64,000 bases of DNA, from assembly GCA_028826165.1 (NCBI GenBank), contig JAPDFW010000033.1:372001-436000 (forward strand), in the 5' to 3' direction. This stretch comes from Anaeramoeba ignava (taxonomy: Eukaryota > Metamonada > Anaeramoebidae). Of this stretch, positions 33,626 through 47,800 are shown in pieces. Under the pieces are notes generated by a model. The model did not search any database, was not told the origin of the DNA, and saw only the letters and a program-made list of their open reading frames with translations. A program made the translations under genes and the position numbers. Positions within the stretch are counted from its first letter, which is position 1, and every line of letters starts with the position of its first letter.

Positions 33626-35603
33626 AGATCACCAAAATTTTTCAGTTAATTTAAATGAGAACAATAAAATAATCACGAAAGGTTTGAAAACCGACAACCA
33701 AAATGATTCAACAGAAAATAAAACATATCATATACTCAAGAATGGAAATCCATTAAACAGAAGTAAATGGGATTTTTTTTCAAAGGGAATACAAAGCGAA
33801 AAAGATGGAAAACTAGAAAACAAATTGGAAAAAACACAAGAAGATTTTCATAATCAAATATCACATTTAGAAAAAAGAAGAGAAAATGTTGAAAAGGGAC
33901 TAAATCGACTTCGTGACGAGCTTCAAAAGAACCAAGAATCCACACAGAAGCGAATGGAGCAATTCAAGATATTCAGACAATCAATTGATAACTATCAGCA
34001 ATCCTTTATTAAAAGAATTGGGAAGACGTGTTGAAATGCTTGATAAAGCGGAAGCAATGAAAAAGGATCTTGAAAAAAAAATCAGCGAACCAAATGATAC
34101 TGAGGTTCGCCAGCAGCAAATAATGAACCAATATAAAGAAGCTCAAAGACTTTGTGGTGAGCTTCTTTCAACAAAACAAAATTTACAAAGGCAATATGAT
34201 GAATATACAAAATATCTTGGATCAACAATGAAAGAGCAAGAGAATATTCTTAGTATGCTTTCAAATCGTTCATTTGAGTTGGAGTTTCTTCAAGATCGAA
34301 TGGAACGGAAGCTTGAAGAAATTACGAATACAATTGAGCGATTAAAGAATCAAATTTCAAATCAAAATCAAATGAAAAATTTAAATCAAAATCAAAATCA
34401 AAATCAAAATCAAAATCAAATTTCAAATCAAAATCAAATGAAAAATCAAAATCAAAATCAAAATCAAAATCAAAATCAAAATTTAATGAAAAATCAAATG
34501 AAAAATCAAATGAAAAATCAAATGAAAAATCAAATGAAAAATAAAATGAAAAATAAAATGAAAAATAAAATGGAAAATAAAAAAAAAGATAACAGAAGTA
34601 AACATGCAATTATCCAAAAACTCCAACAACAAATTTCTTTCCATTTTGAAAATATAAATGAAATTGAAAGAGAGAAAGAAAATACAATTCATTTGATATC
34701 AAATAGAATCAAAGGCTTGAATATGGGTATACAAGAAAAAAACAAGCAAAAAGAAGAAGAAAGACAACTTATTTTATTGGCAAATTCTGAATTTTCTTGC
34801 TATGAAAAATATAAACAACTTTGCCAAAAAAAACAAGAAATGGAAAACATTTTTTTCGAAAAAAAAAATTCACTTTCTTTAATTCGAGAAGAATATTTGA
34901 GGATCATAAACGAAAAAAAACAGAAATCGGAAATATTTCAATACAATTTAGAAGTTACTTTAAGATCATATTCTTCCAATTCCAAAAAATCAAAGAACAA
35001 TTTTTCATTCTGAAACAAAAAATAGCAAGTGATAATGAATTATTAAAAAGATTAAATGATCAACAAGAAAAATTAAATGAATTAAGCAATAAAAATGGGA
35101 CAGAAAAGAAAGATATTAAGATGATTGAAGAAATTTCAACCAAAATTGGAGAAATTGATTTTGTTTTAAAAAATACTGGAAAAAAAAGCGAATCAATTCA
35201 GAAAAAAATGGTAGAAATTGGACAAATTTTTGGAGAAATTGAACAACAAAAACAAGAAAACGAAACAAATTCAGGATTTTTTGAAGAATCAAAAACAGAT
35301 TTTGAGTTGAGAATACAGTCTATTGAAAATGATATTTTAGAAATTCAAAAAAAACTTGAATCAATGAATTCTGATTTGCAATCTTTTGAATCAGGATTAA
35401 AAACTGGAGGTGAATCTTCTGTTTTATTGAAAAAAATTGATTTAGAAATTGAAACAGCAAAACAAAAAAAAGAAGAATTGAAAAATATATTGAATGAAAC
35501 TTTAAGTAAACTTTGTCTTCAACAAAATCAATTAAGAAAATTAATAACAGTAATTCAAGAAGAAATTGAGTATTTAAAAAAAGAAGAATACTTTTTTTTT
35601 TAA
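33626..35603 (+). pseudogene. Coiled-coil extension of the VIT-VWA gene in three frames
   Basis: Three overlapping open frames continue without promoter or usable ATG: about 33621-34034 (HLEKRRENVEKGLNRLRDEL), about 34000-35013 (LLKELGRRVEMLDKAEAMKK) and about 34985-35603 (KIKEQFFILKQKIASDNELL). Each carries on the coiled coil of the one before; the shifts lie near 33621 (+1), 34002 (+1) and 34985 (-1). Introns cannot explain them because the frames join within a few bases. There is an N/Q and K/N/M repeat near 34350-34580. Either the gene is decaying after a first frameshift or the assembly has indels here. No enzymatic domain recognised. Confidence 0.6.
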
Positions 35604-35772
35604 AAATGAAAACAAAAGAAAAACAAAAGAAAATTAATTGGAATAAAAAAATAGATTTAAAAAAAAAAAAAACAGAAAAAATTTTTTGATTTTTTTTTCA
35701 ATTTTTATTTTTTTCATTTTTTTCCTTCCTCTTTTTTTCTAAATTTACTTTCAATCATTTTTTCTTTCTTAA
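35604..35772 (+). promoter_or_regulatory. Upstream region of SF3B3
   Basis: 169 bp of A-rich then T-rich sequence with TTTTTTTCATTTTTTTCC about 50 bp before the ATG; likely promoter and leader. Confidence 0.4.
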
Positions 35773-38700
35773 ATGTATTTCTATAATCAAACTTTACAAA
35801 ATTCAACATCGATTGTGAATTGCATTTGTGGGAATTTTCGAAATCCGAAAATACAAGATATATTAGTTTCACATGGAACAGTATTAGAGCTTTACAAAAT
35901 AGGGGATCAAGGGAATCTTGTGAGCATTTTCAAGTCAGAAATATTTGGGCAAATCCGTTCGATGAAGACGTTTAGATTACCAGGAAGCAGGAAGGATTTT
36001 GTGTTTATTGGTTCTGATAGTGGTGCTATTACTCTTCTTGAATATTCTATTAATAAAAATCGTTTTATTGTTATTCATCAGGAAATATTTGGTAAAATTG
36101 GAAGAAGAAGAGTTGTTCCTGGTCAATTTCTTGCTGTTGATCCTCGTGGAAGAGCTGTTATGATTGGTTAGTATTATTTATATATAAATTATATTTAAAT
36201 TATATTCAATAAATAAATTATATTTAAATTATATTCAATAAATAAATTATATTTAAATTATATTCAATAAATAAATTATTTATAAATTATATTCAATTTA
36301 TAAATAAATTATATTTAAATTATATTCAAATTATAAATTATATATAAATAATATTTAAATTATATTCAAATTATATATAAATTATATTCAAATTATATTC
36401 AAATTATAATTTATATATAAATTATATATAAATTATATATAAATTATAAATAAATTATATTCAAATTATAAACAAATTATATTTAAATTATATTTAAATT
36501 ATATTTAAATTATATATAAATTATATTTAAATTATATTTAAATTATATATAAATTATATTTAAATTATATATAAATTATATTTAAATTATATTTAAATTA
36601 TATTTAAATTATATATAAATTATATTCAAATTATAAATTATAAATAAATTATATTTAAATTATATATAAATTATATTCAAATTATAAATAAATTATATTT
36701 TAAATTATATTTAAATTATATTTAAATTATATTCAAATTATAAATAAATTATATATAAATTATATTTTAAATTATATATAAATTAAAATTAAATTATATT
36801 TAAATTATAAATTATATTTAAATTATATTTTAAATTATAAATTATATTCAAATTATATTCAAATTATTTATAAATTATATTTAAATTATATTCAAATTAT
36901 ATTTAAATTATATATAAATTATATTTAAAATTATATATAAATTATATTCAAATTATATATATAAATTATATTCAATTTATATTTAAATTATATTCAAATT
37001 ATATTCAAATTATATTTAAATTATATTTAAATTATATTTAAATTATATTTAAATTATATATATAAATTATATTCAAATTATATTCAAATTATATTCAATT
37101 TATATTTAAATTATATTCAATTTATATATAAATTATATTCAAATTATAAATAAATTATATATAAATTATATATAAATTATATTCAAATTATAAATAAATT
37201 ATATATAAATTATATATAAATTATATTCAAATTATATTCAAATTATATTTAAATTATATATAAATTATAAATTATAAATAAATTATATTCAAATTATATT
37301 CAAATTATATTCAATTTATATTCAAATTATAAATAAATTATATTTAAATTATATTTAAATTATATTTAAATTATTTATAAATTATATTTAAATTATATTT
37401 AAATTATTTATAAATTATATATAAATTATATTTAAATTATATATAAATTATATTCAAATTATATTTAAATTATAAATAAATTATATTCAAATTATAAATA
37501 AATTATATTTAAATTATATTCAAATTATAAATTATATATAAATTATATATAAATTATATTCAAATTATATTCAAATTATATTCAATTTATATTCAAATTA
37601 TATTCAAATTATATTCAAATTATATTCAAATATTTATATTCAATTTATATTTAAATATTTATCTCATTGAATTAGGTTCTGTTGAAAAATCTCGTATCGT
37701 TTATGTTTTAAGTAGAGATTCTGCAAATAATGTAACTATCACTTCTCCATTAGAAGCTCATAGACCTAAAACAATAATATCTTCAATTTGTGGTGTTGAT
37801 GTTGGATTTGATAACCCAATATTCGCTTGTATTGAAACAGAATATGGAGAAATAGAAAATGATCAAACAGGGGAAGCAGCAAAAAATCCAAAAAAAGTTT
37901 GAATCAATTTAAATTATCTAAAATTATCTTAAATATCTTATTTTATGTTATTAGGAAATTTCTTTTTATGAATTAGATCTTGGATTAAATCATGTTGTTA
38001 GAAAATGGAGTGATTTTATTGAACCAACATCAAATTTATTAATTCCAGGTATTTATAAATATTCATTTTGAATTTATAAATATTTATTTTTATTTTGAAT
38101 TTATAAATATTCATATTTATTTTTATTTTATAAATATTCATTTTTATAATTTTATATTCATTTTTATAATTTTATTTTTAATTTGTATGGAAAGTTCCTG
38201 GAGGAAATTCTGGACCAGGTGGTATTTTAATTTGCTCGGAAAACAAAATCACTTTTAAAAATAAAGATCATGTTGATATTATTGAATATTTCCCAAAAAG
38301 AGAAATGAATGAAGAATTAAAAAGCGTTTTAAATAAAGTGATGACCCAATACAAAAAACAAAATAAAAACAATGAAAATAATGAAAATAATGAAAATGAA
38401 GAAGTCAGTGATAAAGATAATGATGATGATATGGAAGTTGATAACACACTGGATTCTTCTATTGAAATAGAAGATACTTTTATAACATGCTATTCAATGC
38501 ATAAGCAAAAAGGAATGTTTTTTTTTCTTTTGCAAAACCAATTTGGAGATTTATTCAAAGTGACACTAGATTATGATGAAGACGAAGTGAAGAAAATCAA
38601 CATTTCATATTTTGATACAGTTTCAATAGCGGTTGATATGTGTTTGTTGAAAAATGGATTTCTTTTTGTAGCATCTGAATCAGGAAACCATTATTTTTAT

Positions 38701-41662
38701 CAATTTCAAGGAACAGAATGGAATCAAGTGAAATCAATCACAGAAAACGAATCAAAAAACCGGAAGCAACCAAAAACATATCGAATTCACGAATTGCAAA
38801 ATTTAGCATCAATTGATGAAATGGAAAGTATTTCGCCATTGATTTCAGCGAAATTTCTTGATTTGAATAGAGAAGGAACACCTCAATTATATTGTACATG
38901 CGGAAGAGGAGGAAGATCAAGTTTCCGCGTTTTGCGGCATGGATTGTCAGTCCATGAAATTGCGACATCAATTCTGACAGGAACAGTTCCGCATGGTATT
39001 TGGACTATCAAGAGCAATATTGCAGCACAAATTGATAAATATATTGTTATTTCTTATAAAGATTCAACAATGTTTTTGGAAATTGGAGAAAGTGTTGAAG
39101 AAATCACAGAAAAACGTTTCTTGAATTCGGTCTCAACTTTACTTATTGGGTTAATGGAGGATGATTCTATTATTCAAGTTTATCCTCATGGATTCCGTCA
39201 TTCAAATGCAAATGGTCGGATTCGTGAGTGGATTCCTCCATCAAGAAAATCAATTGCAAAATGCACTATGAATTCTTCTCAGTTGGTGATTTATTTAACT
39301 GGTGGTGAATTAATTTATTTTGAGTTGGACGAGACTGGTGATCTTCAAGAGATAAGGAAGATTAATTTTACTGAAGAGATTGTTTGTATGGATATTTCTA
39401 CAGTACCATCTGGGAGAAGATATGCATCATTTTTTGTAAGCAATTTTAAATCAATTTTAAATCAATTTTAAATTAAATATTTAAATCAATTATTTAAATC
39501 AATTTTAAATCAATTATTTAAATTAAATTAAATCAATTATTTAAATTAAATCAAAATTAAATTAAATATTTAAATTAAATCAAATATTTAAATCAAAATT
39601 AAATCAAATATTTAAATTTAAATCAAAATTAAATTTGTAAATAAAGGCAGTTGGAACATATAACAACAACATTCGCATATTCTCTTTAGAATCCGAAAAA
39701 TGTCTCGAAAGTGTTGCACTTCAAATTTTAGATTCAAAACCAGAAAGCGTAATTTTTGTAGAAATGCAATCAACATTTGGAGAAGAAACGGAAACAACAA
39801 TAAACACACTTTTCCTAAACATAGGATTAGATAACGGAATATTTATTCGGTTAGTAGTAGATGAAGTTAACGGAACACTATCAAATTCACGAACAAGATA
39901 TTTAGGAACAAAACCAGTGAAATTATTCCGTGTAAAAAGCGCAGGAGAAAACTCAGTACTTGCGCTATCAAATCGTTCGTGGCTCAGCTATAATTTCCAA
40001 AGCAAATTTTATAACACTCCATTGATTTATTATCCACTTGATTTCGCAGCTCCTTTTTCATCCGAGCATTGCGAAGAAGGAATCGTTGCAATTTCCGAAC
40101 AGACAATGAGAATCATTTATATCGATCGGTTCGGAACAACTTTTAATGAAACATCAACTCCTTTGAAATTAACTCCAAGACATTTTGTTGTTCATCCAAA
40201 TAATCAATGGATAATGATGATCCAATCGGATCGAAATATGCTTTCTGAAACAGAACAAAATCAGATTTGTATGTATGAATTTCGGGATGAAATAGCGCGT
40301 CAAGAAAATAAAAGATCAGGAAATCAAAATTTAAATGAAAATCAAAATTTAAATGAATATCAATATCAAAATGAAAATCAATATCAAAATGAAAATCAAT
40401 ATCAAAATCGAAATTTAAATCAATATCAAAATCAAAATCAATATCAAAATCAATATCAAAATGAAAATGAAAATCAAAATAATGAAGATGAAGATGAAGA
40501 TGAAGATGATGAAGAGGAAGAAAAAAAGCAACTTCTTAACAAACAGGAACAATTCCTCCGTGCGCTTCGTCCTGGAGAGAACAAATGGGCATCTAGTATC
40601 AAGATATATGATATTATCCAGGAAAGCGAGGTGGAGAAATTTGAATTTGGAAATAATGAAAGTGCGATAAGCATTTGCACTTGCAGTTTCCAACAAGGAC
40701 TTTTTATCGTAGTAGGGACTGTAGAAGATCTAATTCTTGCGCCGCGATCATTTGGAAAGGCGTTTCTCTATGTGTTCCAATTAGTGGGGAATGATCCACA
40801 AATGATGGATAACGGAAATCAACGAATCATTGAGTTTATACACAAAACAAAAGTGAATGGGATTCCTTATGCATTGAATGATTTCCACGGGAGATTAATA
40901 GCAGGAATAGGAAATCATCTGTGCATATATGCAATGGGACAGAAGCAGCTTCTGAGGAAATGCATCAACCGAGGATTTCCAACAATGATTTCGCACATTG
41001 AAGTGCAAGGAAACAGAATATTTGCAGCAGATATAGCAGAATCAATACACTATGTGAAATACAACCAGATTGAGAACCAACTCACAATTATCGCGGATGA
41101 CTCGCTTCCTCGGTATGTAACAGCAATGACTGTTCTTGATTACGACACTGTTGCTGTGGGAGATAAATTCGGACAAATTTTTGTGTTGCAAATTCCCGAG
41201 CATATCGAGGATGAGCAAGACATCGAGACTGCAGAGCGGCTGCTGTGGGACAGAGGATATCTCAACGGCGCGCTCAACAAGCTCAACATCATGTGTGAGT
41301 TTCATGTCGGCGAGATTGTCTGCGGATTGCAGAAGACAGTCATGAGCGCCGTTTCTTGTCTGTTCTATACAACAATGATGGGTTCTATTGGTGTTTTGAT
41401 GCCGTTTGTTTCTAGAGATGATGTCGACTTTTTCTCCCTTCTTGAGTCGTTGATTCGCAAGGAATTACCTCCTCTTTGTGGTAATGACCATCTTAAGTTC
41501 CGTTCCTCTTTTTTTCCTGTAAAGGCCGTTATTGATGGTGATTTATGTGAAATGTTTTCTTTGCTTTCTTCAAAAAAACAATTGCAAATTGCAAATAAAC
41601 TTGAAAGATCTGTTGGTGAAGTTTTTAAAAAGTTGGAAGATTTTAAGAATAGGATTTTGTAA
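35773..41662 (+). CDS. SF3B3: Splicing factor 3B subunit 3 (SF3B3/SAP130)
   Basis: Five exons (35773-36166, 37676-37896, 37955-38048, 38195-39435, 39647-41662), 1321 aa (human 1217). It is a triple-propeller scaffold of the U2 snRNP SF3b complex. Diagnostic blocks: [76 protein letters not shown] and the C-terminal [20 protein letters not shown]. Extra length comes from low-complexity insertions: [12 protein letters not shown] near 38365 and an N/Q/Y repeat followed by [13 protein letters not shown] near 40320-40530. Part of the last exon (about 40560-41450) uses many C/G-ending codons unlike most of the window. Intron 1 is a 1.5 kb satellite. Confidence 0.97.
36167..37675 (+). repeat. SF3B3 intron 1, AAATTATATTTA/AAATTATATTC repeat
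   Basis: 1.5 kb of 11-bp-like units (AAATTATATTT, AAATTATATTC, AAATTATATAT). After the donor GTTAGT no AG occurs until the TTAG acceptor. Confidence 0.92.
39436..39646 (+). repeat. SF3B3 intron 4, AAATCAATTTT/ATTTAAAT repeat
   Basis: About 200 bp; donor GTAAGC, acceptor ATAAAG. Confidence 0.75.
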
Positions 41663-41779
41663 TTGAGTCGAGAATTTTTGCAAAAGAAGATAATACTTTT
41701 TTTTTTATATCTTTTTATAGATTAAAATTTGATTTTAATACAAAGAATTTCAAAGAAAAGAAAAACAAATCAAAGCTAA

Positions 41780-44640
41780 TTAAATAAAAATCTCAAATTC
41801 AAATTCAAATTTTAATAAAAATTTAAAAAAATTTATTAATAATTTATAAATAATTTAATTTAAACAAATTTATTAATAATTTAATTTAAAAAAAATAGAA
41901 TAAATTTATAAATAATTTAATTTAAAAAAAATGAAATAAATTTATAAATAATTTAATTTAAAAAAATGGAATAAATTTATTAATAATTTAATTTAATAAT
42001 TTATTTTAAAAAAATGGAATAAATTTATTAATAATTTAATTTAAAAAAAGTGGAATAAATTTATTAATAATTTAATTTAAAAATGGAATAAATTTATTAA
42101 TAATTTAATTTAAAAAAAATAGAATAAATTTATAAATAATTTAATTTTAAAAGATGGAATAAATTTATTAATAATTTAATTTAAAAAAATGGAATAAATT
42201 TATTAATAATTTAATTTTAAAAATGGAATAAATTTATTAATAATTTAATTTAAAAAATGGAATAAATTTATTAATAATTTAATTTAAAAAAAGTGGAATA
42301 AATTTATTAAATAATTTAATTTAAAAAATTGGAATAAATTTATAAATAATTTAATTTAAAAAAAAATGAAATAAATTTATAAATAATTTAATTTAAAAAA
42401 AGTGGAATAAATTTATTAATAATTTAATTTAAAAAAAGTGGAATAAATTTATAAATAATTTAATTTAAAAAAATGGAATAAATTTATAAATAATTTAATT
42501 TAAAAAAATGGAATAAATTTATAAATAATTTAATTTAAAAAATAGAATAAATTTATAAATAATTTAATTTAAAAAAATGGAATAAATTTATTAATAATTT
42601 AATTTTAAAAAAATGGAATAAATTTATTAAATAATTTAATTTAAAAAAAGTGGAATAAATTTATAAATAATTTAATTTAAAAAAAGTGGAATAAATTTAT
42701 AAATAATTTAATTTAAAAAAAAGTGGAATAAATTTATAAATAATTTAATTTAAAAAGTAGAATAAATTTATTAATAATTTAATTTAAAAAAAATGAAATA
42801 AATTTATTAAATAATTTAATTTAAAAAAATGGAATAAATTTATAAATAATTTAATTTAAAAAAATGGAATAAATTTATTAATATTTTATTTTAAAAAAAT
42901 GGAATAAATTTATAAATAATTTAATTTAAAAAAATAGGAATAAATTTATAAATAATTTAATTTAAAAAAAATGGAATAAATTTATTAAATAATTTAATTT
43001 AAAAAAAATGGAATAAATTTATAAATAATTTAATTTAAAAATGGAATAAATTTATTAATAATTTAATTTAAAAAAATGGAATAAATTTATTAAATAATTT
43101 AATTTTAAAAAAATGGAATAAATTTATAAATAATTTAATTTAAAAATGGAATAAATTTATTAATAATTTAATTTAAAAAAATGGAATAAATTTATAAATA
43201 TTTTAATTTAAAAATAGAATAAATTTATAAATAATTTAATTTAAAAAAATGGAATAAATTTATTAATATTTTAATTTAAAAAAAATGGAATAAATTTATA
43301 AATAATTTATTTTAAAAAAAATGGAATAAATTTATAAATAATTTAATTAAAAATGGAATAAATTTATTAATAATTTTATTTTAAAAAGTGGAATAAATTT
43401 ATTAAATAATTTAATTTTAAAAAAATGGAATAAATTTATTAATAATTTATTTTAAAAAAGTGGAATAAATTTATAAATAATTTTAATTTAAAAAGTGGAA
43501 TAAATTTATTAATAATTTAATTTTTAAAAAATGGAATAAATTTATTAAATAATTTAATTTAAAAAATGGAAATAAATTTATAAATAATTTAATTTAAAAA
43601 AATGGAATAAATTTATTAATAATTTAATTTAAAAAATAGGAATAAATTTATAAATAATTTAATTTAAAAAAAATGGAATAAATTTATTAAATAATTTAAT
43701 TTTAAAAAAATGGAATAAATTTATTAATAATTCATTTAAAAAATGGAATAAATTTATAAATAATTTAATTTAAAAAAATGGAATAAATTTATAAATAATT
43801 TAATTTAAAAAAAGTGGAATAAATTTATAAATAATTTAATTTAAAAAAAATGGAATAAATTTATTAATAATTTAATTTAAAAAATAAAATAAATTTATAA
43901 ATAATTTTAATTTAAAAAAATGGAATAAATTTATAAATAATTTAATTTTAAAAAAAGTGGAATAAATTTATAAATAATTTTATTTTAAAAAATGGAATAA
44001 ATTTATAAATAATTTAATTTAAAAAAGTGGAATAAATTTATAAATAATTTAATTTAATAAAAAATGGAATAAATTTATTAATAATTTAATTTAAAAAAAA
44101 TGGAATAAATTTATTAATAATTTAATTTAAAAAAAATGGAATAAATTTATTAATAATTTAATTTAAAAAAATGGAATAAATTTATAAATAATTTAATTTT
44201 AAAAAAATAGGAATAAATTTATTAATAATTTAATTTAAAAAAAGTGGAATAAATTTATTAAATAATTTAATTTAAAAAGTGGAATAAATTTATAAATATT
44301 TTAATTTAAAAAAAATGGAATAAATTTATAAATAATTTAATTTAAAAAAAATGGAATAAATTTATTAATAATTCAATTTAAAAAAAATGGAATAAATTTA
44401 TTAAATAATTTAATTTAAAAAAAATGGAATAAATTTATTAAATAATTTAATTTTAAAAAAATGGAATAAATTTATTAATAATTTAATTTTAAAAATGGAA
44501 TAAATTTATAAATAATTTAATTTAAAAAAATGGAATAAATTTATAAATAATTTATTTTAAAAAAAATGGAATAAATTTATAAATAATTTTATTTTAATAA
44601 AGTGGAATAAATTTATAAATAATTTATTAATAATTTATTA
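41780..44640. repeat. 35-bp intergenic satellite, about 80 copies
   Basis: About 2.8 kb of head-to-tail units of 33-37 bp. Key blocks per unit are TGGAATAAATTTAT, then TAATAATTTAATTT or AAATAATTTAATTT, then a run of 4-9 A. Two variants (TTATTAAT and TTATAAAT) alternate irregularly. It fills the space between SF3B3 and alpha-actinin. It contains AG and GT (AAAGTGGAAT, AATAGGAAT), unlike the intronic satellites. Confidence 0.93.
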
Positions 44641-44875
44641 ATAATTTTAATTAAAAAAAATGATTAAAGATTTTAATTTAAATTTTTATTTTAATTTGAT
44701 ATTTTTAAATATATATATGAATTATTATTTTAATATTTTTTAATATTTATTAAAAAAAATAAAAGAAAAAAAAAAGCAAAAAAAATTTTTTTAATTTTTT
44801 TTTTTCATTTTTTTTTCAATTCTTATTAAAAAATAAACAAAGAAAAAACCAAAAATTTTAATAATAATTTAATTA
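44641..44875 (+). promoter_or_regulatory. Upstream region of alpha-actinin
   Basis: Non-satellite A/T-rich sequence including TTTTTTTTTCATTTTTTTTT about 75 bp before the ATG. Confidence 0.4.
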
Positions 44876-47800
44876 ATGGCAAAATTAGCAGATCAAGAGT
44901 GGATTAGAGTACAAAAAAAAGTAAGTATTTTCTTTTAAAAAATTAAAAATAAAAATTTAAAATAAAAATTTAAATTATAATAAATAGACTTTTACTAAAT
45001 GGGTTAATTCACATCTTTCCAAACGAAAACTTCAAATTGAAGAATTAGACAAAGATTTTGAAGATGGATTAAAATTAATTGCTCTTTTGGAAATTATTGG
45101 AGATGAAAAATTATCAAGATACAATAAGAATCCAAGACTTAGAATTCAAAAAATTGAAAATGTGAAAGTAGCTTTAAACTTTATTGAGAGTCGAGGAGTA
45201 AAACTAGCATCAATTGGAGCAGAAGGTAAAACAAACAAAAAAAAAGAAGAAAAAAGCAAAAAAATTTCAATAATAAAAAAATAATTAATAGTAATATTTA
45301 TATTTATATTTATATTTATATTTATAATTATATTTATATTTATATTTATATTTATATTTATATTTATATTTATATTTATATTTATATTTATATTTATAAT
45401 TATATTTATATTTATAATTATATTTATATTTATATTTATATTTATATTTATATTTATATTTATATTTATATTTATATTTATATTTATATTTATATTTATA
45501 TTTATATTTATATTTATATTTATATTTATATTTATATTTATATTTATATTTATATTTATATTTTATATTTATAATTTTATTTTATATTTTATTTTATATT
45601 TTATATTTTATATTTATATTTATATTTATATTTATATTTATATATTTATATTTATATTTATATTTATATTTATATTTATATTTATATTTATATTTATATT
45701 TATATTTATATTTTATATTTTATATTTATTATATTTATATTTATATTTATAATTTATATTTATATTTATATTTATATTTATATTTATATTTTATATTTAT
45801 ATTTATATTTATATTTATATTTTATATTTATATTTTATATTTATATTTTATATTTTTATATTTTTTATTTTATATATTTTTTAAATATTTTTAAATATTT
45901 TTTTTAAATATTTTAAATATTTTTAAATATTGTTTTAAATATTTTTAAATATTGTTTAAATATTTTTAAATATTTTTTAAATATTTTTAAATATTTTTAA
46001 ATATTGTTTAAATATTGTTTAAATATTGTTTAAATATTGTTTAAATATTGTTTATATATTGTTCAAATATTGTTTAAATATTGTTTAAATATTGTTTAAA
46101 TATTGTTTAAATATTTTTTATTTCTTGAAATATAAAGATATCGTCGATGGAAACCTTAAATTGATCTTGGGAGCAATCTGGACAGTCATTCTTAGATTCG
46201 CAATCGCAGACATCAGTATCGAACAACTAACAGCCAAAGAAGCACTTCTCCTTTGGTGCCAACGAAAAACCGAAGGATACCGAGATGTTGAGGTGAAAAA
46301 CTTTACATGGAGTTGGCAAGACGGACTTGCATTCAACGCATTGATCCACCGACACCGACCAGATCTTTTGAACTACGACTCACTTCAAAAAGAGAACAAA
46401 GGGGACAATCTAAATCAAGCATTTGATATCGCAGAGAAGGAACTCGGGATTGCGAAATTGCTTGACGCAGAGGATATGGTGGATATAAAACCCGATGAAA
46501 GATCAGTGATGACATATCTTTCAGAATATTTCAAAGTATTTTCAAAAGGACAAAAGGCAGAAGTTGCCGGAAGAAGAATAGGAAAACTCGCGCAATTAAC
46601 ACAACAAAACGACGAGTTAAAAGAAAGTTATGTAACAAAAGCAAGCGGATTGAAGGATTGGATCGTTGCAAAGACCGAAGAAATGAACGAGCGAGAATTT
46701 CCAAATTCGTTAGAAGGAATGCAAAAAAAAATGGATGAATTCAACGAATATCGAACGGACGAGAAGCCACCAAAAACGGCGGAAAAACTAGAACTTGAAG
46801 CGTTGATGAATTCGATCAAAATCAAGCTTGCGTCAAATAACCGACCAACTTATGTACCTCCTGAAGGACTTAGTGTCGAAGAATTGAACCAACTTTGGGA
46901 AGATCTTAATAAAGCAGAAGTTGCGCGATTAGAGGCTCTACAGAACGAGCTCGGGCGACAAAAACAACTGCGTAAACTTGTTGCGCAATTCTGGAAGAAG
47001 GTCCAACGTCTCGAGAACTGGGCTGGCGAGAAGGAAGCTTATCTCCAACAAGAGGAACACATCGAAACACTCGCAATGGCTCAACTTCAGCTCAAAATGC
47101 TCGACAACTACCGCAACGAATACGAGCAATCCAAGACAAGTCTCGCTGAATGCCTCGATTTGGGACAGAAAATCATCGATCTTGATTACGCAGAAAAGGA
47201 AGACGTTGGAAATAAAATGGAAGAACTCCAAAACCGTTGGGAGACAATCGTTGGTCTTGAAAAAACGAAACAGAAAATCCTCGAAGCCGAACAGGCAAAA
47301 CAGCAGAAAATGGAGGATCTCAGATTGCTCTTCAGCAAGAAGGCGCAAGATTATAACCGTTGGCACAAAAATCAAGTGGAAATTGCAAACGATCTCCTTT
47401 TCGGCGAGGATCTCCCCTCAGTCGAGGAATTTGCTGAGAAACTCACAAGCGACGAACAAGGCATCACAGAGGGTTCCACCGAGAAGCGAGATGAGCTTGT
47501 GGCGATCGACGATGAACTACGCGGTCTCGGATCAAAAGACAACAAGTACTCTGTGTTGACAATCAAAGACATCCACACAAAACACGATCAACTGATTGCA
47601 CTTCTCGCTCAGCGACGACAAGCCTATGACAAAGAGCTCGCCAAGCAGAAGGCTATGGAAGAAAAACGGCTCGAATTTGCCGCGCTTGTTGACACATTCA
47701 TCGAGCTTCTGGACACATTGAAATCAAAAATTTCCTCGATCACAGGCGATCCACAGGAATGCATCAATGAGACAAATACCGTCTACGATAATGCAAGTGA

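Noticed and set aside
33600-35010. Programmed ribosomal frameshifting in the VIT-VWA gene
   Set aside because: The three sites share no common slippery sequence and go in different directions; decay or assembly error is simpler.
41780-44640. CRISPR-like array
   Set aside because: The units are directly adjacent and near-identical with no distinct spacers, in a eukaryotic gene context.
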